NCBI GenBank assembly: GCA_023957115.1
Contig: JAMLHN010000009.1
Span: 52,120-116,119, forward strand
DNA length: 64,000 nucleotides
From: Thermomicrobiales bacterium
GTDB lineage: Bacteria; Chloroflexota; Chloroflexia; Thermomicrobiales; UBA6265
Direction of reading: 5' to 3'
The translations under genes and the position numbers were made by a program. Shown piece by piece: positions 56,149 to 64,000 of the stretch. The stretch's first letter is position 1. Each line of letters starts with the position of its first letter. A model generated the notes under the pieces. It made no database searches, was not told the origin of the DNA, and was given only the letters and a program-made list of their open reading frames with translations.

Positions 56149-56913
56149 TCATACCACAGCGGCCACTCGTTTGGTAAGAATTTCAGCGGGTCCACTCGTA
56201 ATCAAGACGGTATGCTCGAAATGCGCCGATCGGGTTCGATCACGGGTGATGACGGTCCATCCGTCTTCGAGCTGGTGCGTCTCGTCCCCGCCGATATTGA
56301 CCATCGGCTCGATTGCAATGGTCATTCCCTCTCGAAGCAGAATGCCCGTTCCGGCGCGTCCATGGTTGGGCACATGGGGTTCTTCCCACATCTGCCGGCC
56401 GACGCCATGCCCGCCGTATTCACGCACCATGCCGTAGCCGAGCGATGTCACATAGCGTTCGATGGCGTTGCCGATATCGCCAAGCCGGTTACCAGCAACG
56501 GCTTGCTCGATACCCAGGTAGAGCGACGTTTCCGTTACGTCAAGCAAACGACGCGACGCCTCGTCGATGGTTCCGACCGGATATGTCCAGGCAGAATCGC
56601 CGATGAAGCCGCCATAGGTGGCGCCGATGTCGATCGAAATGATGTCACCATCTCGGAGCGTCTTCTTGCCCGGAATGCCATGCACGATCTCCTCGTTAAT
56701 CGAGGCACAGATATGCCCCGTGAACCCGAGATGACCGAAGAAGGTTGCAACTGCGTCGTTCTCCTCGATGACGTCGCGAACGATATCATCGAGCTCTTTG
56801 GTAGTGACGCCGGGTACGATGGCCGGCTGCACGCGGGCATGCGCCAGACCAACGATATGGCCGGCTTGCCGCATGAGCTCGATTTCGCGATCGTTCTTGA
56901 TCGTGATCGCCAT
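56149..56913 (-). CDS. map: Methionine aminopeptidase, type I
   Basis: The ATG at 56913 (MAITIKNDREIELMRQAG) gives 254 residues. The enzyme removes the initiator Met. The binuclear metal ligands are visible in ISIDIGATYGGFIGDSAWT (two Asp), GHGVGRQMWEEPHVPN (His) and AIEPMV (Glu), with a last Glu in SAHFEHTVLI. The gene lies 7 bases after adk, the standard order. Confidence 0.96.
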   Translation of the reverse strand: MAITIKNDREIELMRQAGHIVGLAHARVQPAIVPGVTTKELDDIVRDVIEENDAVATFFGHLGFTGHICASINEEIVHGIPGKKTLRDGDIISIDIGATYGGFIGDSAWTYPVGTIDEASRRLLDVTETSLYLGIEQAVAGNRLGDIGNAIERYVTSLGYGMVREYGGHGVGRQMWEEPHVPNHGRAGTGILLREGMTIAIEPMVNIGGDETHQLEDGWTVITRDRTRSAHFEHTVLITSGPAEILTKRVAAVV

Positions 56914-56920
56914 CGAAGGA

Positions 56921-57592
56921 TCAGGCCTCCGAATTGATCGCCGCCGCCGAGAGGGCATGGACGATCGCCTCTTGAACACGTTCGACATCCTGGTTTCCAT
57001 CGACCGTCGTCACCAATCCGCGCGCTCCGTAGAAATCGAGCAGTGGCTTCGTCAGGTCGTTATAGAGCTGCAATCGCTTCCGAATCGCGCCGGGCATGTC
57101 GTCCGGTCGCTGGACCAGCTGACCGCCACATTGATCGCAGATGTCGTCACGCTGCGTCGTTTGAAAGGCAAGGTTGTAGTTGGCGCCGCATCCGGAACAA
57201 ACCCGGCGGCTGCTCATCCGCTCGATGAGCACGTCTTCTGGCACGGTGAGCTCGATGACGGCATCGACCTTTTGGCCGCGCGTCTCGAGTAGTTGATCCA
57301 ATCCCACCGCCTGGGCGGTTGTGCGCGGGAAACCGTCGAAGATGTAGCTGGAAATCCCATCGGACGCGAGCGTATTCAGTCGCTCGTCGACGATGGCCAG
57401 CGTCAGCTCGTCCTCGACGAGATTCCCCGAAGCGAGAATCTCCTTCACCCGAAGACCGAGCGGCGTCTCGGCGGCAATTTCGGCCCGAAACAAATCACCG
57501 GTCGAGAGCTTTGCGGCGCCGATTTTCGGCCCAATGAGATCGGCCTGGGTTCCTTTTCCCGAGCCCTGGGGACCGATCACGATGATGTTCAT
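56921..57592 (-). CDS. adk: Adenylate kinase, zinc-containing long form
   Basis: The 223-residue kinase balances AMP, ADP and ATP. The P-loop is GPQGSGKGTQ (7-16), the AMP site includes STGDLFR and FDGFPRTTAQ, and the lid domain has four Cys (C132, C135, C152, C155) for zinc. It sits between secY and map, separated from secY by a strong hairpin. Confidence 0.97.
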   Translation of the reverse strand: MNIIVIGPQGSGKGTQADLIGPKIGAAKLSTGDLFRAEIAAETPLGLRVKEILASGNLVEDELTLAIVDERLNTLASDGISSYIFDGFPRTTAQAVGLDQLLETRGQKVDAVIELTVPEDVLIERMSSRRVCSGCGANYNLAFQTTQRDDICDQCGGQLVQRPDDMPGAIRKRLQLYNDLTKPLLDFYGARGLVTTVDGNQDVERVQEAIVHALSAAAINSEA

Positions 57593-57621
57593 ACGTCAGT
57601 GTTCCGTGTGTCGATGCTCGC

Positions 57622-57654
57622 ATAAGCGCCTCCCGCCGGGCGGGAGGCGCTTAT
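57622..57654 (-). terminator. Strong hairpin between secY and adk
   Basis: A perfect 14-base stem (ATAAGCGCCTCCCG/CGGGAGGCGCTTAT) with a 5-base loop lies in the 69-base gap 8 bases after the secY stop. No T run follows, so it may act as a partial terminator or mRNA stabiliser between secY and adk-map. Confidence 0.6.
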
Positions 57655-57661
57655 GGTGCTG

Positions 57662-58975
57662 CTATTGAATGAAGCCTTCGTAGTTGCGCATCATCAGCTG
57701 CGCTTCGAGTTGTCGCATGGTGTCGATCGCGACACCGACAACGATCAAAATCGAGGTCGCGCTGATCAGCAACGTCTGAATTCCGGTGATCTGCGCCGCC
57801 AGGTACGGCATGATCGCGACGATACCGAGGGCCAGCGCGCCAACCAGGGTGATCCGCTGGAGCACCTGTTGCAGGTAGACCGCGGTGTTCTTGCCCGGTC
57901 GAATTCCGGGTACGAACGCCCCCTGGCGCTGGAGGTTCTCGGGAATCTTCTGCTGATAGAAGACCACCATCGTATAGAAATAGGTGAACGCCACCACCAT
58001 CAGGAAATAGATGACCTGGTACCAGATATTGTTCGGGCTGAACAACCGCTGCAGATCGCCACCCAGCTCTCGTACCCAGTCACGATTCGAGCTGGCCAGG
58101 AAGTTGGCGATCAAGCCCGGCATCACCATGATGCTGACCGCAAAGATCAGCGGGATCATGCCGGCCGAGTTCACCTTCAGAGGAATGAAGCTGGTGTTGC
58201 CACCGTACTGCTTGTTGCCGCGAATCCGCTTCGCATAGTGAACCGGAATGCGCCGCTGTCCTTCATTGATGTAGACAATGCCGACGACCGTCGCCAGGGC
58301 AATGATCGCGAAGAACACCGTTCCAATGACGTTCTGGGAAACGGTCCCGCCGGTCAGCAGACTGCCAACGGCCTGCGGAAGACTGGCGACGATACCGCCG
58401 AAGATGATGATCGAAACGCCATTGCCGATACCGTATTCAGTGATCAGCTCACCCATCCAGACCAGAAGCATCGTGCCCGCGGTCATGGTCAAGAGGAGTG
58501 CGGCGCTGGGGAGGAACGTATCGCGGTGGAAAAGGCCAAAGTCTTCCAGGATCGGCGTTCCACCGACTGCGGTACGGGAAAAGAGCAGTGCCTGGCCATA
58601 CCCTTGCAGAAGGGCAAGCGGCACGGTCAGGAAGTGGGTGTACTGATTGATCTTGTTGCGGCCCTGTTGTCCTTCATTCGACAGTTCGTTGAGCCGCGGA
58701 ATGACGGGCGTCAGGAGCTGCATGATGATGGAGGCCGTGATGTAGGGATAGACGCCAAGCGCAACGATGGAGAAGTTACGCAGGCCGCTTCCCGAGAAGA
58801 GATTGAGCATACCGAGGAGCTGATTGCCCTCGATGTAATCCGCCAGTCCCTCACGGTTGACGCCAGGAACGGGAACGCTTGCGATGATGCGGAACAACAC
58901 CAGGATCCCCAGCGTGAAGAAGATCTTCCGCCGGAGATCCGGGATCTGAAATGCTTTGGTTACCGCCTCGAACAT
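57662..58975 (-). CDS. secY: Protein translocase subunit SecY
   Basis: The 437-residue channel protein has ten membrane helices. The family regions include VPGVNREGLADYIEG in the plug area, SIVALGVYPYITASIIMQLL, ISIIIFGGIVASLP and VTKAFQIPDLRRKIFFTLG at the N-terminus. It lies between rplO and adk, as in most spc operons, and exports proteins with SecA and SecE. Confidence 0.97.
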   Translation of the reverse strand: MFEAVTKAFQIPDLRRKIFFTLGILVLFRIIASVPVPGVNREGLADYIEGNQLLGMLNLFSGSGLRNFSIVALGVYPYITASIIMQLLTPVIPRLNELSNEGQQGRNKINQYTHFLTVPLALLQGYGQALLFSRTAVGGTPILEDFGLFHRDTFLPSAALLLTMTAGTMLLVWMGELITEYGIGNGVSIIIFGGIVASLPQAVGSLLTGGTVSQNVIGTVFFAIIALATVVGIVYINEGQRRIPVHYAKRIRGNKQYGGNTSFIPLKVNSAGMIPLIFAVSIMVMPGLIANFLASSNRDWVRELGGDLQRLFSPNNIWYQVIYFLMVVAFTYFYTMVVFYQQKIPENLQRQGAFVPGIRPGKNTAVYLQQVLQRITLVGALALGIVAIMPYLAAQITGIQTLLISATSILIVVGVAIDTMRQLEAQLMMRNYEGFIQ

Positions 58976-58991
58976 GTCGGCTCCCTAGAAG

Positions 58992-59570
58992 CTATTCGGC
59001 GCGCGTGACGTCGCTCCGCTTCTGCGGACCGCCCACCTTGCCGAATCGGGCGGCTTTGAGATCACGATCGATCGGCAGCTTGCGGTTGCGCGGTCGAGCG
59101 GTAATCCAGCGATCGGTGCGCTCGAGAATGACGACAGAACCGCCAGCGTTCTCGATCTGCGTCTTTGCACTCTCTGAGATCGCGTGCGCGTGAATCTCGA
59201 GCTTGGACGTGAGCTCTCCGCGGCCGAGAATCTTGACCGGGAACTCGGAGCCACGGACCACCCCGGCCGCAACAAGTGCCTCCGGCGTGACCGGCCCATC
59301 GAGCTCGAGCGCCGCAATTGTGTCGATGTTCACGACTTCCCAGGGAGTCGCGTAGATGTTGGTGAAGCCACGCAGGTAGGGCATGCGCTTCTGCATCGGG
59401 AGCTGGCCGCCCTCGAATCCAGGGCGAACGCCTCCGCCAGCGCGTGCCTTCTGGCCCTTGTGGCCACGACCGGATGTCTTTCCCTTACCGGATCCAATGC
59501 CGCGCCCTACACGGGTGCGGTCTTTCTTGGCTCCTTCATTCGGTCGAAGATCATTCAAATTGATCGGCAT
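58992..59570 (-). CDS. rplO: 50S ribosomal protein L15
   Basis: The ATG at 59570 (MPINLNDLRPNEGAKK) starts a 192-residue protein; L15 is usually about 145 residues. The glycine-rich N-terminal arm RVGRGIGSGKGKTSGRGHKG and GFEGGQLPMQKRMPYLRGF are conserved. About 40 basic C-terminal residues (WITARPRNRKLPIDRD) extend the usual length. It precedes secY by 16 bases. Confidence 0.95.
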   Translation of the reverse strand: MPINLNDLRPNEGAKKDRTRVGRGIGSGKGKTSGRGHKGQKARAGGGVRPGFEGGQLPMQKRMPYLRGFTNIYATPWEVVNIDTIAALELDGPVTPEALVAAGVVRGSEFPVKILGRGELTSKLEIHAHAISESAKTQIENAGGSVVILERTDRWITARPRNRKLPIDRDLKAARFGKVGGPQKRSDVTRAE

Positions 59571-59619
59571 CTTCTGTCTCTTTTCTCCAGGCGAGCGAAC
59601 GGTTCGCTCCCGAGTCGTC

Positions 59620-59829
59620 TTATGCTTCGCCTTCGACAATGACCAGATGACGCACCTTGGTGATCATGCCACGCGTCGACGGAGTGTCCGGCAGCTCGAC
59701 CGTCTGATTCACCCGCCGCAGCCCGAGGCTGGCGACCGTGGTGCGCTGATCAGGGGGGCGTCCGATGACACTGCGAACCAGTTTCACCCGCAGAACGGTC
59801 GGCTGGTCGGCCTTCTTGACTGCTGCCAT
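59620..59829 (-). CDS. rpmD: 50S ribosomal protein L30
   Basis: The 69-residue protein has [19 protein letters not shown] and [20 protein letters not shown], the short bacterial L30 form. Its ATG overlaps the rpsE stop by one base, and it is followed by rplO. Confidence 0.95.
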   Translation of the reverse strand: MAAVKKADQPTVLRVKLVRSVIGRPPDQRTTVASLGLRRVNQTVELPDTPSTRGMITKVRHLVIVEGEA

Positions 59830-60395
59830 TAGACATTGCTCCCGGCAGCTTCGGCAGTGCTCTTGCCGTATCGCTGCAGCTCATACTTGCGATTGCGGCG
59901 GCGGGCGATCTGGCCGGTGCTCTCCAGCGATTCGAGCGCGCGCATGGTTGCGCGCGCAACGTTGACCGGATTGTTGCTTCCGTGCGATTTTGTCAGCACG
60001 TCTCGCACTCCCGCCGCTTCGAGCACCGCGCGGACGGGACCGCCGGCGATCACGCCGGTACCGGGGGCAGCCGGCTTGAGCAGCACCGTGGAGGCGCCGA
60101 AGCTCTCGGTGATCTCATGCGGGATCGTGGTGCCGTCCAGTGGGATGGTGACCATCGACTTGCGCGCCTGGTCGACCCCCTTCCGAATGGAATCGGGCAC
60201 CTCGCGGGCTTTGCCCATACCAATGCCGACCGACCCCTTGCCGTCGCCGACAACGATCAGGCTGCCGAACGCAAAGCGACGACCGCCTTTGACGACCTTG
60301 GCGACGCGGTTGATTTGAACGACGCGCTCCTCGAACTCGGACGCGGGCTCCTGCCCATCGTTGCGTCGTCGCGAACTTCTCTGATCTCGATCCAT
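59829..60395 (-). CDS. rpsE: 30S ribosomal protein S5
   Basis: The ATG at 60395 ([13 protein letters not shown]) gives 188 residues. The double-stranded RNA-binding N-terminal part ([20 protein letters not shown]) and [20 protein letters not shown] are conserved, as is the C-terminal [20 protein letters not shown]5 maintains translational accuracy. It lies between rplR and rpmD. Confidence 0.97.
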   Translation of the reverse strand: MDRDQRSSRRRNDGQEPASEFEERVVQINRVAKVVKGGRRFAFGSLIVVGDGKGSVGIGMGKAREVPDSIRKGVDQARKSMVTIPLDGTTIPHEITESFGASTVLLKPAAPGTGVIAGGPVRAVLEAAGVRDVLTKSHGSNNPVNVARATMRALESLESTGQIARRRNRKYELQRYGKSTAEAAGSNV

Positions 60396-60450
60396 ACCTT
60401 GCTCCGTAAGGCCGGTCCGCCGGCAGAGCCGCCGGTCGCCGTCCTGGTTT

Positions 60451-60816
60451 CTAGAACTCCAGGCCGCCCTCGCGAGCGGCATCGGCGACGGCCTTCACGC
60501 GACCGTGGTAGAGAAATCCACCGCGGTCGAAAACGACCGAGGAAATCCCGGCCTCTTTGGCGCGCTCCGCAATGGTTGCGCCGACCAGTGTGGCCCGCTC
60601 GGACTTGGTGCCGCCCTTCTCACGAATCGGCGATTCCAGGTCGCTGGCCGCGGCAAGGGTATGCCCGGCCACGTCATCGACCAGTTGGGCATAGATATGC
60701 GCCGACGAGCGGAACACATTCAGGCGAGGCCGCTGCGCAGTCCCGGACACCTTGGCGCGAACGCGAACGTGCCGGCGCTTGCGCGGTGAGAGGGCCTTTC
60801 GATACTTCAGTCGCAT
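60451..60816 (-). CDS. rplR: 50S ribosomal protein L18
   Basis: The 121-residue protein has a basic N-terminus ([17 protein letters not shown]), the 5S rRNA-binding segment [20 protein letters not shown] and the C-terminal [19 protein letters not shown]. It lies between rplF and rpsE. Confidence 0.97.
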   Translation of the reverse strand: MRLKYRKALSPRKRRHVRVRAKVSGTAQRPRLNVFRSSAHIYAQLVDDVAGHTLAAASDLESPIREKGGTKSERATLVGATIAERAKEAGISSVVFDRGGFLYHGRVKAVADAAREGGLEF

Positions 60817-60904
60817 AGTTTTCGTTCTCTCCCGGTGTTCCGGCTTTGTTCGCCGGCGTCCTGGCTTGGGCTCAGGACCACCCTATTCCGACAGTTCGCT
60901 CGTG

Positions 60905-61450
60905 TTACTTCGCCTTACCGGCCTTGCCGGCCTTACGGCGCACAATTTCACCTTCGTAGCGGATCCCCTTGCCCTTATAGGGTTCGGGCGGCCGCACGCG
61001 GCGGATACGGGCGGCTTCTTCACCAACCGCCTGCTTGTCGATACCAAGTACCGAAATCTTCGTCTGCCCGTCGAGCGCATACGAAATGCCCTCGGGCGCA
61101 TGGAACCGGACCGGATGCGAGAACCCGACGTTCAGCACCAGATCCTTGCCATCCATTGCCGCGCGGTAGCCGACGCCCTGGATCTCGAGATTCTTTCGGA
61201 ATCCGTCCGTCACGCCAACAACCATATTGTTGATCAGCGTGCGGGACAGCCCGTGCAACGAGCGGTTCTGTCGCGCGTCGTTCGGGCGGGTCACGGTGAG
61301 CTCCGCTCCCTCGACCGCAATATCGAGCGAAGGCGGCGCCGCGTAGCTCAGCTCGCCCTTGGGGCCTTTGATCGTGATGAAGTTATCGCCTGCCACGGCA
61401 ACATCGACGCCGGATGGAATGGCGATAGGTTTACGTCCAATTCGAGACAT
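60905..61450 (-). CDS. rplF: 50S ribosomal protein L6
   Basis: The 181-residue protein starts MSRIGRKPIAIPSGVDV and carries SLHGLSRTLINNMVVGVTDG and the C-terminal RIRRVRPPEPYKGKGIRYEG. Both repeats of the fold are present, and it binds near the sarcin-ricin loop. An 88-base gap separates it from rplR. Confidence 0.97.
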   Translation of the reverse strand: MSRIGRKPIAIPSGVDVAVAGDNFITIKGPKGELSYAAPPSLDIAVEGAELTVTRPNDARQNRSLHGLSRTLINNMVVGVTDGFRKNLEIQGVGYRAAMDGKDLVLNVGFSHPVRFHAPEGISYALDGQTKISVLGIDKQAVGEEAARIRRVRPPEPYKGKGIRYEGEIVRRKAGKAGKAK

Positions 61451-61471
61451 ATCAGAACTCCGGCGCCCGTG

Positions 61472-61870
61472 CTAGAAGACGGTGCACAAGACTTCGCCGC
61501 CGATTCCTCGCCGCCGAGCCTCATAACCCGTCAGCACACCCTGGGGCGTACTGACGATCGCAATACCGAGTCCGCTCTTGACGCGGGGGATCGCATCCTT
61601 GCCCGCATAGACCCGCAGTCCAGGCTTGCTGACCCGCTTGAGCTCGCGGATCGAGTGCGATTTGTCCGCGCCATAGCGCAGCGAGATCTTCAATACGTTC
61701 TGCGGGCGCTGCTCGATGACGTCGTAGTCGCCGATGTAGCCCTCTTCTTTCAGAATCTTGGCGATCGCGACCAGAACCTTGGTCGACGGCATGATGACCT
61801 CTGACTTGCGCGCCATGCCGGCGTTTCGAATTCGGGTCAGCATATCGCTGATGGGATCGTTGACTGCCAT
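61472..61870 (-). CDS. rpsH: 30S ribosomal protein S8
   Basis: The 132-residue protein starts [20 protein letters not shown] and ends with the conserved [23 protein letters not shown] region that binds 16S rRNA. It lies between rpsN and rplF. Confidence 0.97.
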   Translation of the reverse strand: MAVNDPISDMLTRIRNAGMARKSEVIMPSTKVLVAIAKILKEEGYIGDYDVIEQRPQNVLKISLRYGADKSHSIRELKRVSKPGLRVYAGKDAIPRVKSGLGIAIVSTPQGVLTGYEARRRGIGGEVLCTVF

Positions 61871-61905
61871 ACGCTACTTCTCCAGATCGTGAGAGTGGAT
61901 CGTCC

Positions 61906-62091
61906 CTACCAACTCGACTTGGTCACGCCGGGGAGCTTGCCGGTCGAGGCCAGCTCGCGAAAACAAATCCGGCAAACGCCGAACTTCCGCATGTACGCCC
62001 GGCTCCGTCCGCAGCGCTGGCAGCGGTTGTGATGCCGAACGGCGTACTTGGGCTCTTTCTGGGACTTGACGATCCACGATTTCTTTGCCAT
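61906..62091 (-). CDS. rpsN: 30S ribosomal protein S14, zinc type
   Basis: The 61-residue short form carries four Cys (C24, C27, C40, C43) in the CQRCGRS ... CRIC arrangement that binds zinc. [10 protein letters not shown] and the end GVTKSSW are typical. It lies 14 bases after rplE. Confidence 0.97.
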   Translation of the reverse strand: MAKKSWIVKSQKEPKYAVRHHNRCQRCGRSRAYMRKFGVCRICFRELASTGKLPGVTKSSW

Positions 62092-62105
62092 TGGTCTCCC
62101 TCAGC

Positions 62106-62666
62106 TTAGGCAGCGATCAGCTGCTCGGTGCGGGCGAATGGCATTCCAAAGAGAGCCAGCAGTTGTCGCCCTTCATCATCATTTTTGGCGCTGGTCACGA
62201 TCGTGACCTCGAGCCCGCGAGTACGGTCGATCTTGTCATAGTCGATCTCCGGGAAGATCAGCTGCTCCCGAACACCGAGCGTGTAGTTGCCGCGGCCGTC
62301 GAACGAGTTCGGGGAGATGCCCCGAAAGTCGCGGATACGCGGCAGAGAGACGGCAATGAGCCGGTCCAGGAATTCGTACATCATCTCGCCGCGCAACGTG
62401 ACCATGGCGCCGATCGGCATCCCCTCACGCAGCTTGAACGCAGCGATCGACTTCTTGGCCCGCGTCACGACCGGTTTCTGACCGGTGATCTGTCCCAGGT
62501 CACCGACGGCGGCATCGACCGCTTTCGCGTTCTGGACGGCTTCGCCGAGACCGATATTGACGACGATCTTTTCAAGCTTGGGCACTTGCATGACATTGTC
62601 GTACTCGAAGTGCTTCATCAGCGCGGGTACGAGCTCTGCGTTGTATTTTTCTTTCAGTCTCGCCAT
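62106..62666 (-). CDS. rplE: 50S ribosomal protein L5
   Basis: The 186-residue protein shows [40 protein letters not shown] and the P-site tRNA-contacting loop region, ending with [20 protein letters not shown]. It binds 5S rRNA with L18. It lies between rplX and rpsN. Confidence 0.97.
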   Translation of the reverse strand: MARLKEKYNAELVPALMKHFEYDNVMQVPKLEKIVVNIGLGEAVQNAKAVDAAVGDLGQITGQKPVVTRAKKSIAAFKLREGMPIGAMVTLRGEMMYEFLDRLIAVSLPRIRDFRGISPNSFDGRGNYTLGVREQLIFPEIDYDKIDRTRGLEVTIVTSAKNDDEGRQLLALFGMPFARTEQLIAA

Positions 62667-62735
62667 TTCTTTCGAATCCTCTTACCGGTTTCTGAACCGG
62701 CGAATCCATCGCTGGAACGGGATGCCGCCGGGGGC

Positions 62736-63059
62736 CTATGCCTCGGGCCGGGGAATGTCCTTCTCGCACGACTTGCAGTACCGAACATTCTTGCCATCAG
62801 CGCCTGCGTGCACGCCCACACGTGTTGGCGTGCCGCAGCTCGGGCAGACCAGCTTCACCTTCCCCACGGGAAGCGGAGCCTCGACCTCGATACGGCCGGC
62901 CTGACGGGCACGGCCACGCTTGATGTGCTTGATAACGATATTGACGCCTTCGACGACGACCTTGTCCTCGTCGATCATATTGATGCGGACCGTGCCGCGC
63001 TGGCCCTTGTTTCGGCCAGAGATCACTTCGACCTCGTCGCCTCGCCGGATCTTTCTCAT
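62736..63059 (-). CDS. rplX: 50S ribosomal protein L24 with a zinc-binding-like motif
   Basis: The 107-residue protein has the KOW motif (KIRRGDEVEVISGRNKGQRG) and GVNIVIKHIKRGRARQAG. The C-terminal half carries four Cys (C72, C75, C95, C98), a zinc-ribbon-like pattern seen in some bacterial L24. It lies between rplN and rplE. Confidence 0.96.
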   Translation of the reverse strand: MRKIRRGDEVEVISGRNKGQRGTVRINMIDEDKVVVEGVNIVIKHIKRGRARQAGRIEVEAPLPVGKVKLVCPSCGTPTRVGVHAGADGKNVRYCKSCEKDIPRPEA

Positions 63060-63098
63060 TGAACTTCGTACCTCTCTTCGCTCGCTGGGACGACGTGC

Positions 63099-63467
63099 CT
63101 AGAGCACTTCCGGGGCAAGCGAGACGATGCGCATGTATTGCTTCTCGCGGAGCTCACGGCCGACGGGTCCAAAGATGCGCGTTCCGCGCGGCGCGCCTTG
63201 CAAATTGATCAGGACAGCAGCATTGTCATCGAACTTGATGTGGCTGCCATCCGGACGGCCATATTCCTGCGCGGTGCGAACGACGACCGCGCGAACGACA
63301 TCGCCCTTCTTGACGCCGGAGTTCGGCTGCGCCTGCTTGACCGACGCGATGATCGTATCTCCGACGCGACCATACTTCTTGGAAGCCCCGCCAAGCACGC
63401 GGATGCACATAATTTCCTTGGCGCCGCTATTGTCGGCCACCCGAAGCCGGGTTTGTGGCTGAATCAC
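63099..63467 (-). CDS. rplN: 50S ribosomal protein L14
   Basis: The 122-residue protein starts [20 protein letters not shown] and carries [21 protein letters not shown] and [20 protein letters not shown], all standard for L14. It lies between rpsQ and rplX. Confidence 0.98.
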   Translation of the reverse strand: MIQPQTRLRVADNSGAKEIMCIRVLGGASKKYGRVGDTIIASVKQAQPNSGVKKGDVVRAVVVRTAQEYGRPDGSHIKFDDNAAVLINLQGAPRGTRIFGPVGRELREKQYMRIVSLAPEVL

Positions 63468-63523
63468 CTCGATGATCCCTTTCTGCCGGAACGCCCCTGG
63501 CTCCCGGTCGACACTCTGTGTTC

Positions 63524-63808
63524 CTAAATCTGGACTGCGCGCTCGACGATCTCGCGAACGATCCAGTTCTTATTTTTCGACATCGGCCGTGTCTCCTCGA
63601 TCCGGACAACATCACCGATCTTGCATTCGTTGTTTTCGTCGTGCGCCTGGAATTTGCTGGTCCGGGTGATGCGCTTGTGGTACAGCGGGTGACGGCGAAC
63701 ATAGTCGACCGCGACAACCACCGTCTTATCCATTTTGTCGCTCACCACGCGGCCAACCTTCTGGGTTCGCGGCGCAACGACTCGCGTCTTCTCAGCTACT
63801 TCTGCCAT
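63524..63808 (-). CDS. rpsQ: 30S ribosomal protein S17
   Basis: The 94-residue protein has [40 protein letters not shown] and [18 protein letters not shown]. The N-terminus is about 10 residues longer than usual. It lies between rpmC and rplN. Confidence 0.97.
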   Translation of the reverse strand: MAEVAEKTRVVAPRTQKVGRVVSDKMDKTVVVAVDYVRRHPLYHKRITRTSKFQAHDENNECKIGDVVRIEETRPMSKNKNWIVREIVERAVQI

Positions 63809-63834
63809 ATCGTTCGTTCCTCAGATCGCGCCGC

Positions 63835-64000
63835 TTAGTTGCCGAGCTCCGCATCGAGCACACGCTCGTGGCGAATGGTCAGAATGCGCGCAATGTCTTT
63901 GCGAATCGTGCGGATCCGCGCGTTGTTGGTCAACTGACCGACCGACTCCTGGAAGCGAAGATTGCGCCATTCCGTATAGAGCTCGGTTTCCAGCTTGTTC
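63835..64000 (-). CDS. rpmC: 50S ribosomal protein L29 (N-terminus outside the window)
   Basis: The frame runs off the window edge. The visible 54 residues include LYTEWRNLRFQESVGQLTNN and RTIRKDIARILTIRHER, the helical hairpin of L29, and end in DAELGN before a TAA. This is the expected gene before rpsQ in the spc/S10 block. Confidence 0.93.
   Translation of the reverse strand, partial: NKLETELYTEWRNLRFQESVGQLTNNARIRTIRKDIARILTIRHERVLDAELGN

Noticed and set aside
1..64000. tRNA, rRNA, CRISPR arrays or a replication origin
   Set aside because: No cloverleaf with CCA-type ends, rRNA-conserved segment, regular spaced repeats or DnaA-box cluster was seen by eye; a covariance search was not possible.

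Overview
The window looks like a chromosomal segment of a high-GC bacterium, most likely a Chloroflexota of the Thermomicrobia/Sphaerobacter type. That placement is inferred from gene content and order: a PhoB/PhoR-like pair, RNase J, a zinc-type S14, and the linkage rpoA-rplQ-truA-rplM-rpsI. It has not been tested by alignment. I saw no rRNA, tRNA or CRISPR array.

Layout. 1-15.3 kb is catabolic and transport DNA: the end of a dipeptide-type ABC permease pair (+), a frameshifted flavin-oxidoreductase-like gene, then a minus-strand run of acyl-CoA synthetase (frameshifted), ureohydrolase, DUF218 protein and secreted esterase. A second minus-strand run follows: FAD oxidoreductase, M55 D-aminopeptidase and YdeI-like protein. 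Next come trpS, an MFS transporter and a ferredoxin-NADP reductase. 15.4-23.7 kb holds a PLP aminotransferase, a broken sensor kinase, a 1-kb gene-poor repeat-rich stretch with a LexA-box-like palindrome, the rplU-rpmA-rpmE operon and a two-component system. 23.7-29.8 kb holds a complete oligopeptide-type ABC importer core (binding protein, two permeases) and a large secreted, membrane-anchored protein. 29.9-36.8 kb is nucleic-acid maintenance: RNase J, family-4 uracil-DNA glycosylase, a DEDDh exonuclease-UvrC N-terminal fusion and ligA.

36.8-44.3 kb is a pyrimidine operon read on the minus strand: pyrC, carA, carB, a Ca2+/H+ antiporter and pyrE. An ISAs1-family element with recognisable ends and an imperfect target duplication sits upstream of pyrC. 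45.8-51.3 kb is a plus-strand run: nth, histidine phosphatase, MBL-fold hydrolase and P1 peptidase (overlapping starts and stops), then an unknown protein and a second MFS transporter. 51.7-64 kb is the spc/alpha ribosomal superoperon on the minus strand, from rpmC down to rpsI.

Three themes stand out. First, the alpha operon has only what looks like the last codons of rpsD between rpsK and rpoA, and infA is not between map and rpmJ. Second, single-base indels break several genes (PPOX-like, acyl-CoA synthetase, sensor kinase, carA, transposase), and several of them can be explained by one lost base in a short homopolymer. Either the sequence retains assembly errors or these genes are decaying; carA being hit favours errors. 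Third, intergenic regions carry families of small palindromic repeats. I found no strong case for a wholly new multi-gene system. The most unusual pieces are the rpsD remnant, the L31 protein with a long Ala/Glu tail, the ureohydrolase with a variant metal motif, and a structured terminator-bearing leader ahead of nth.
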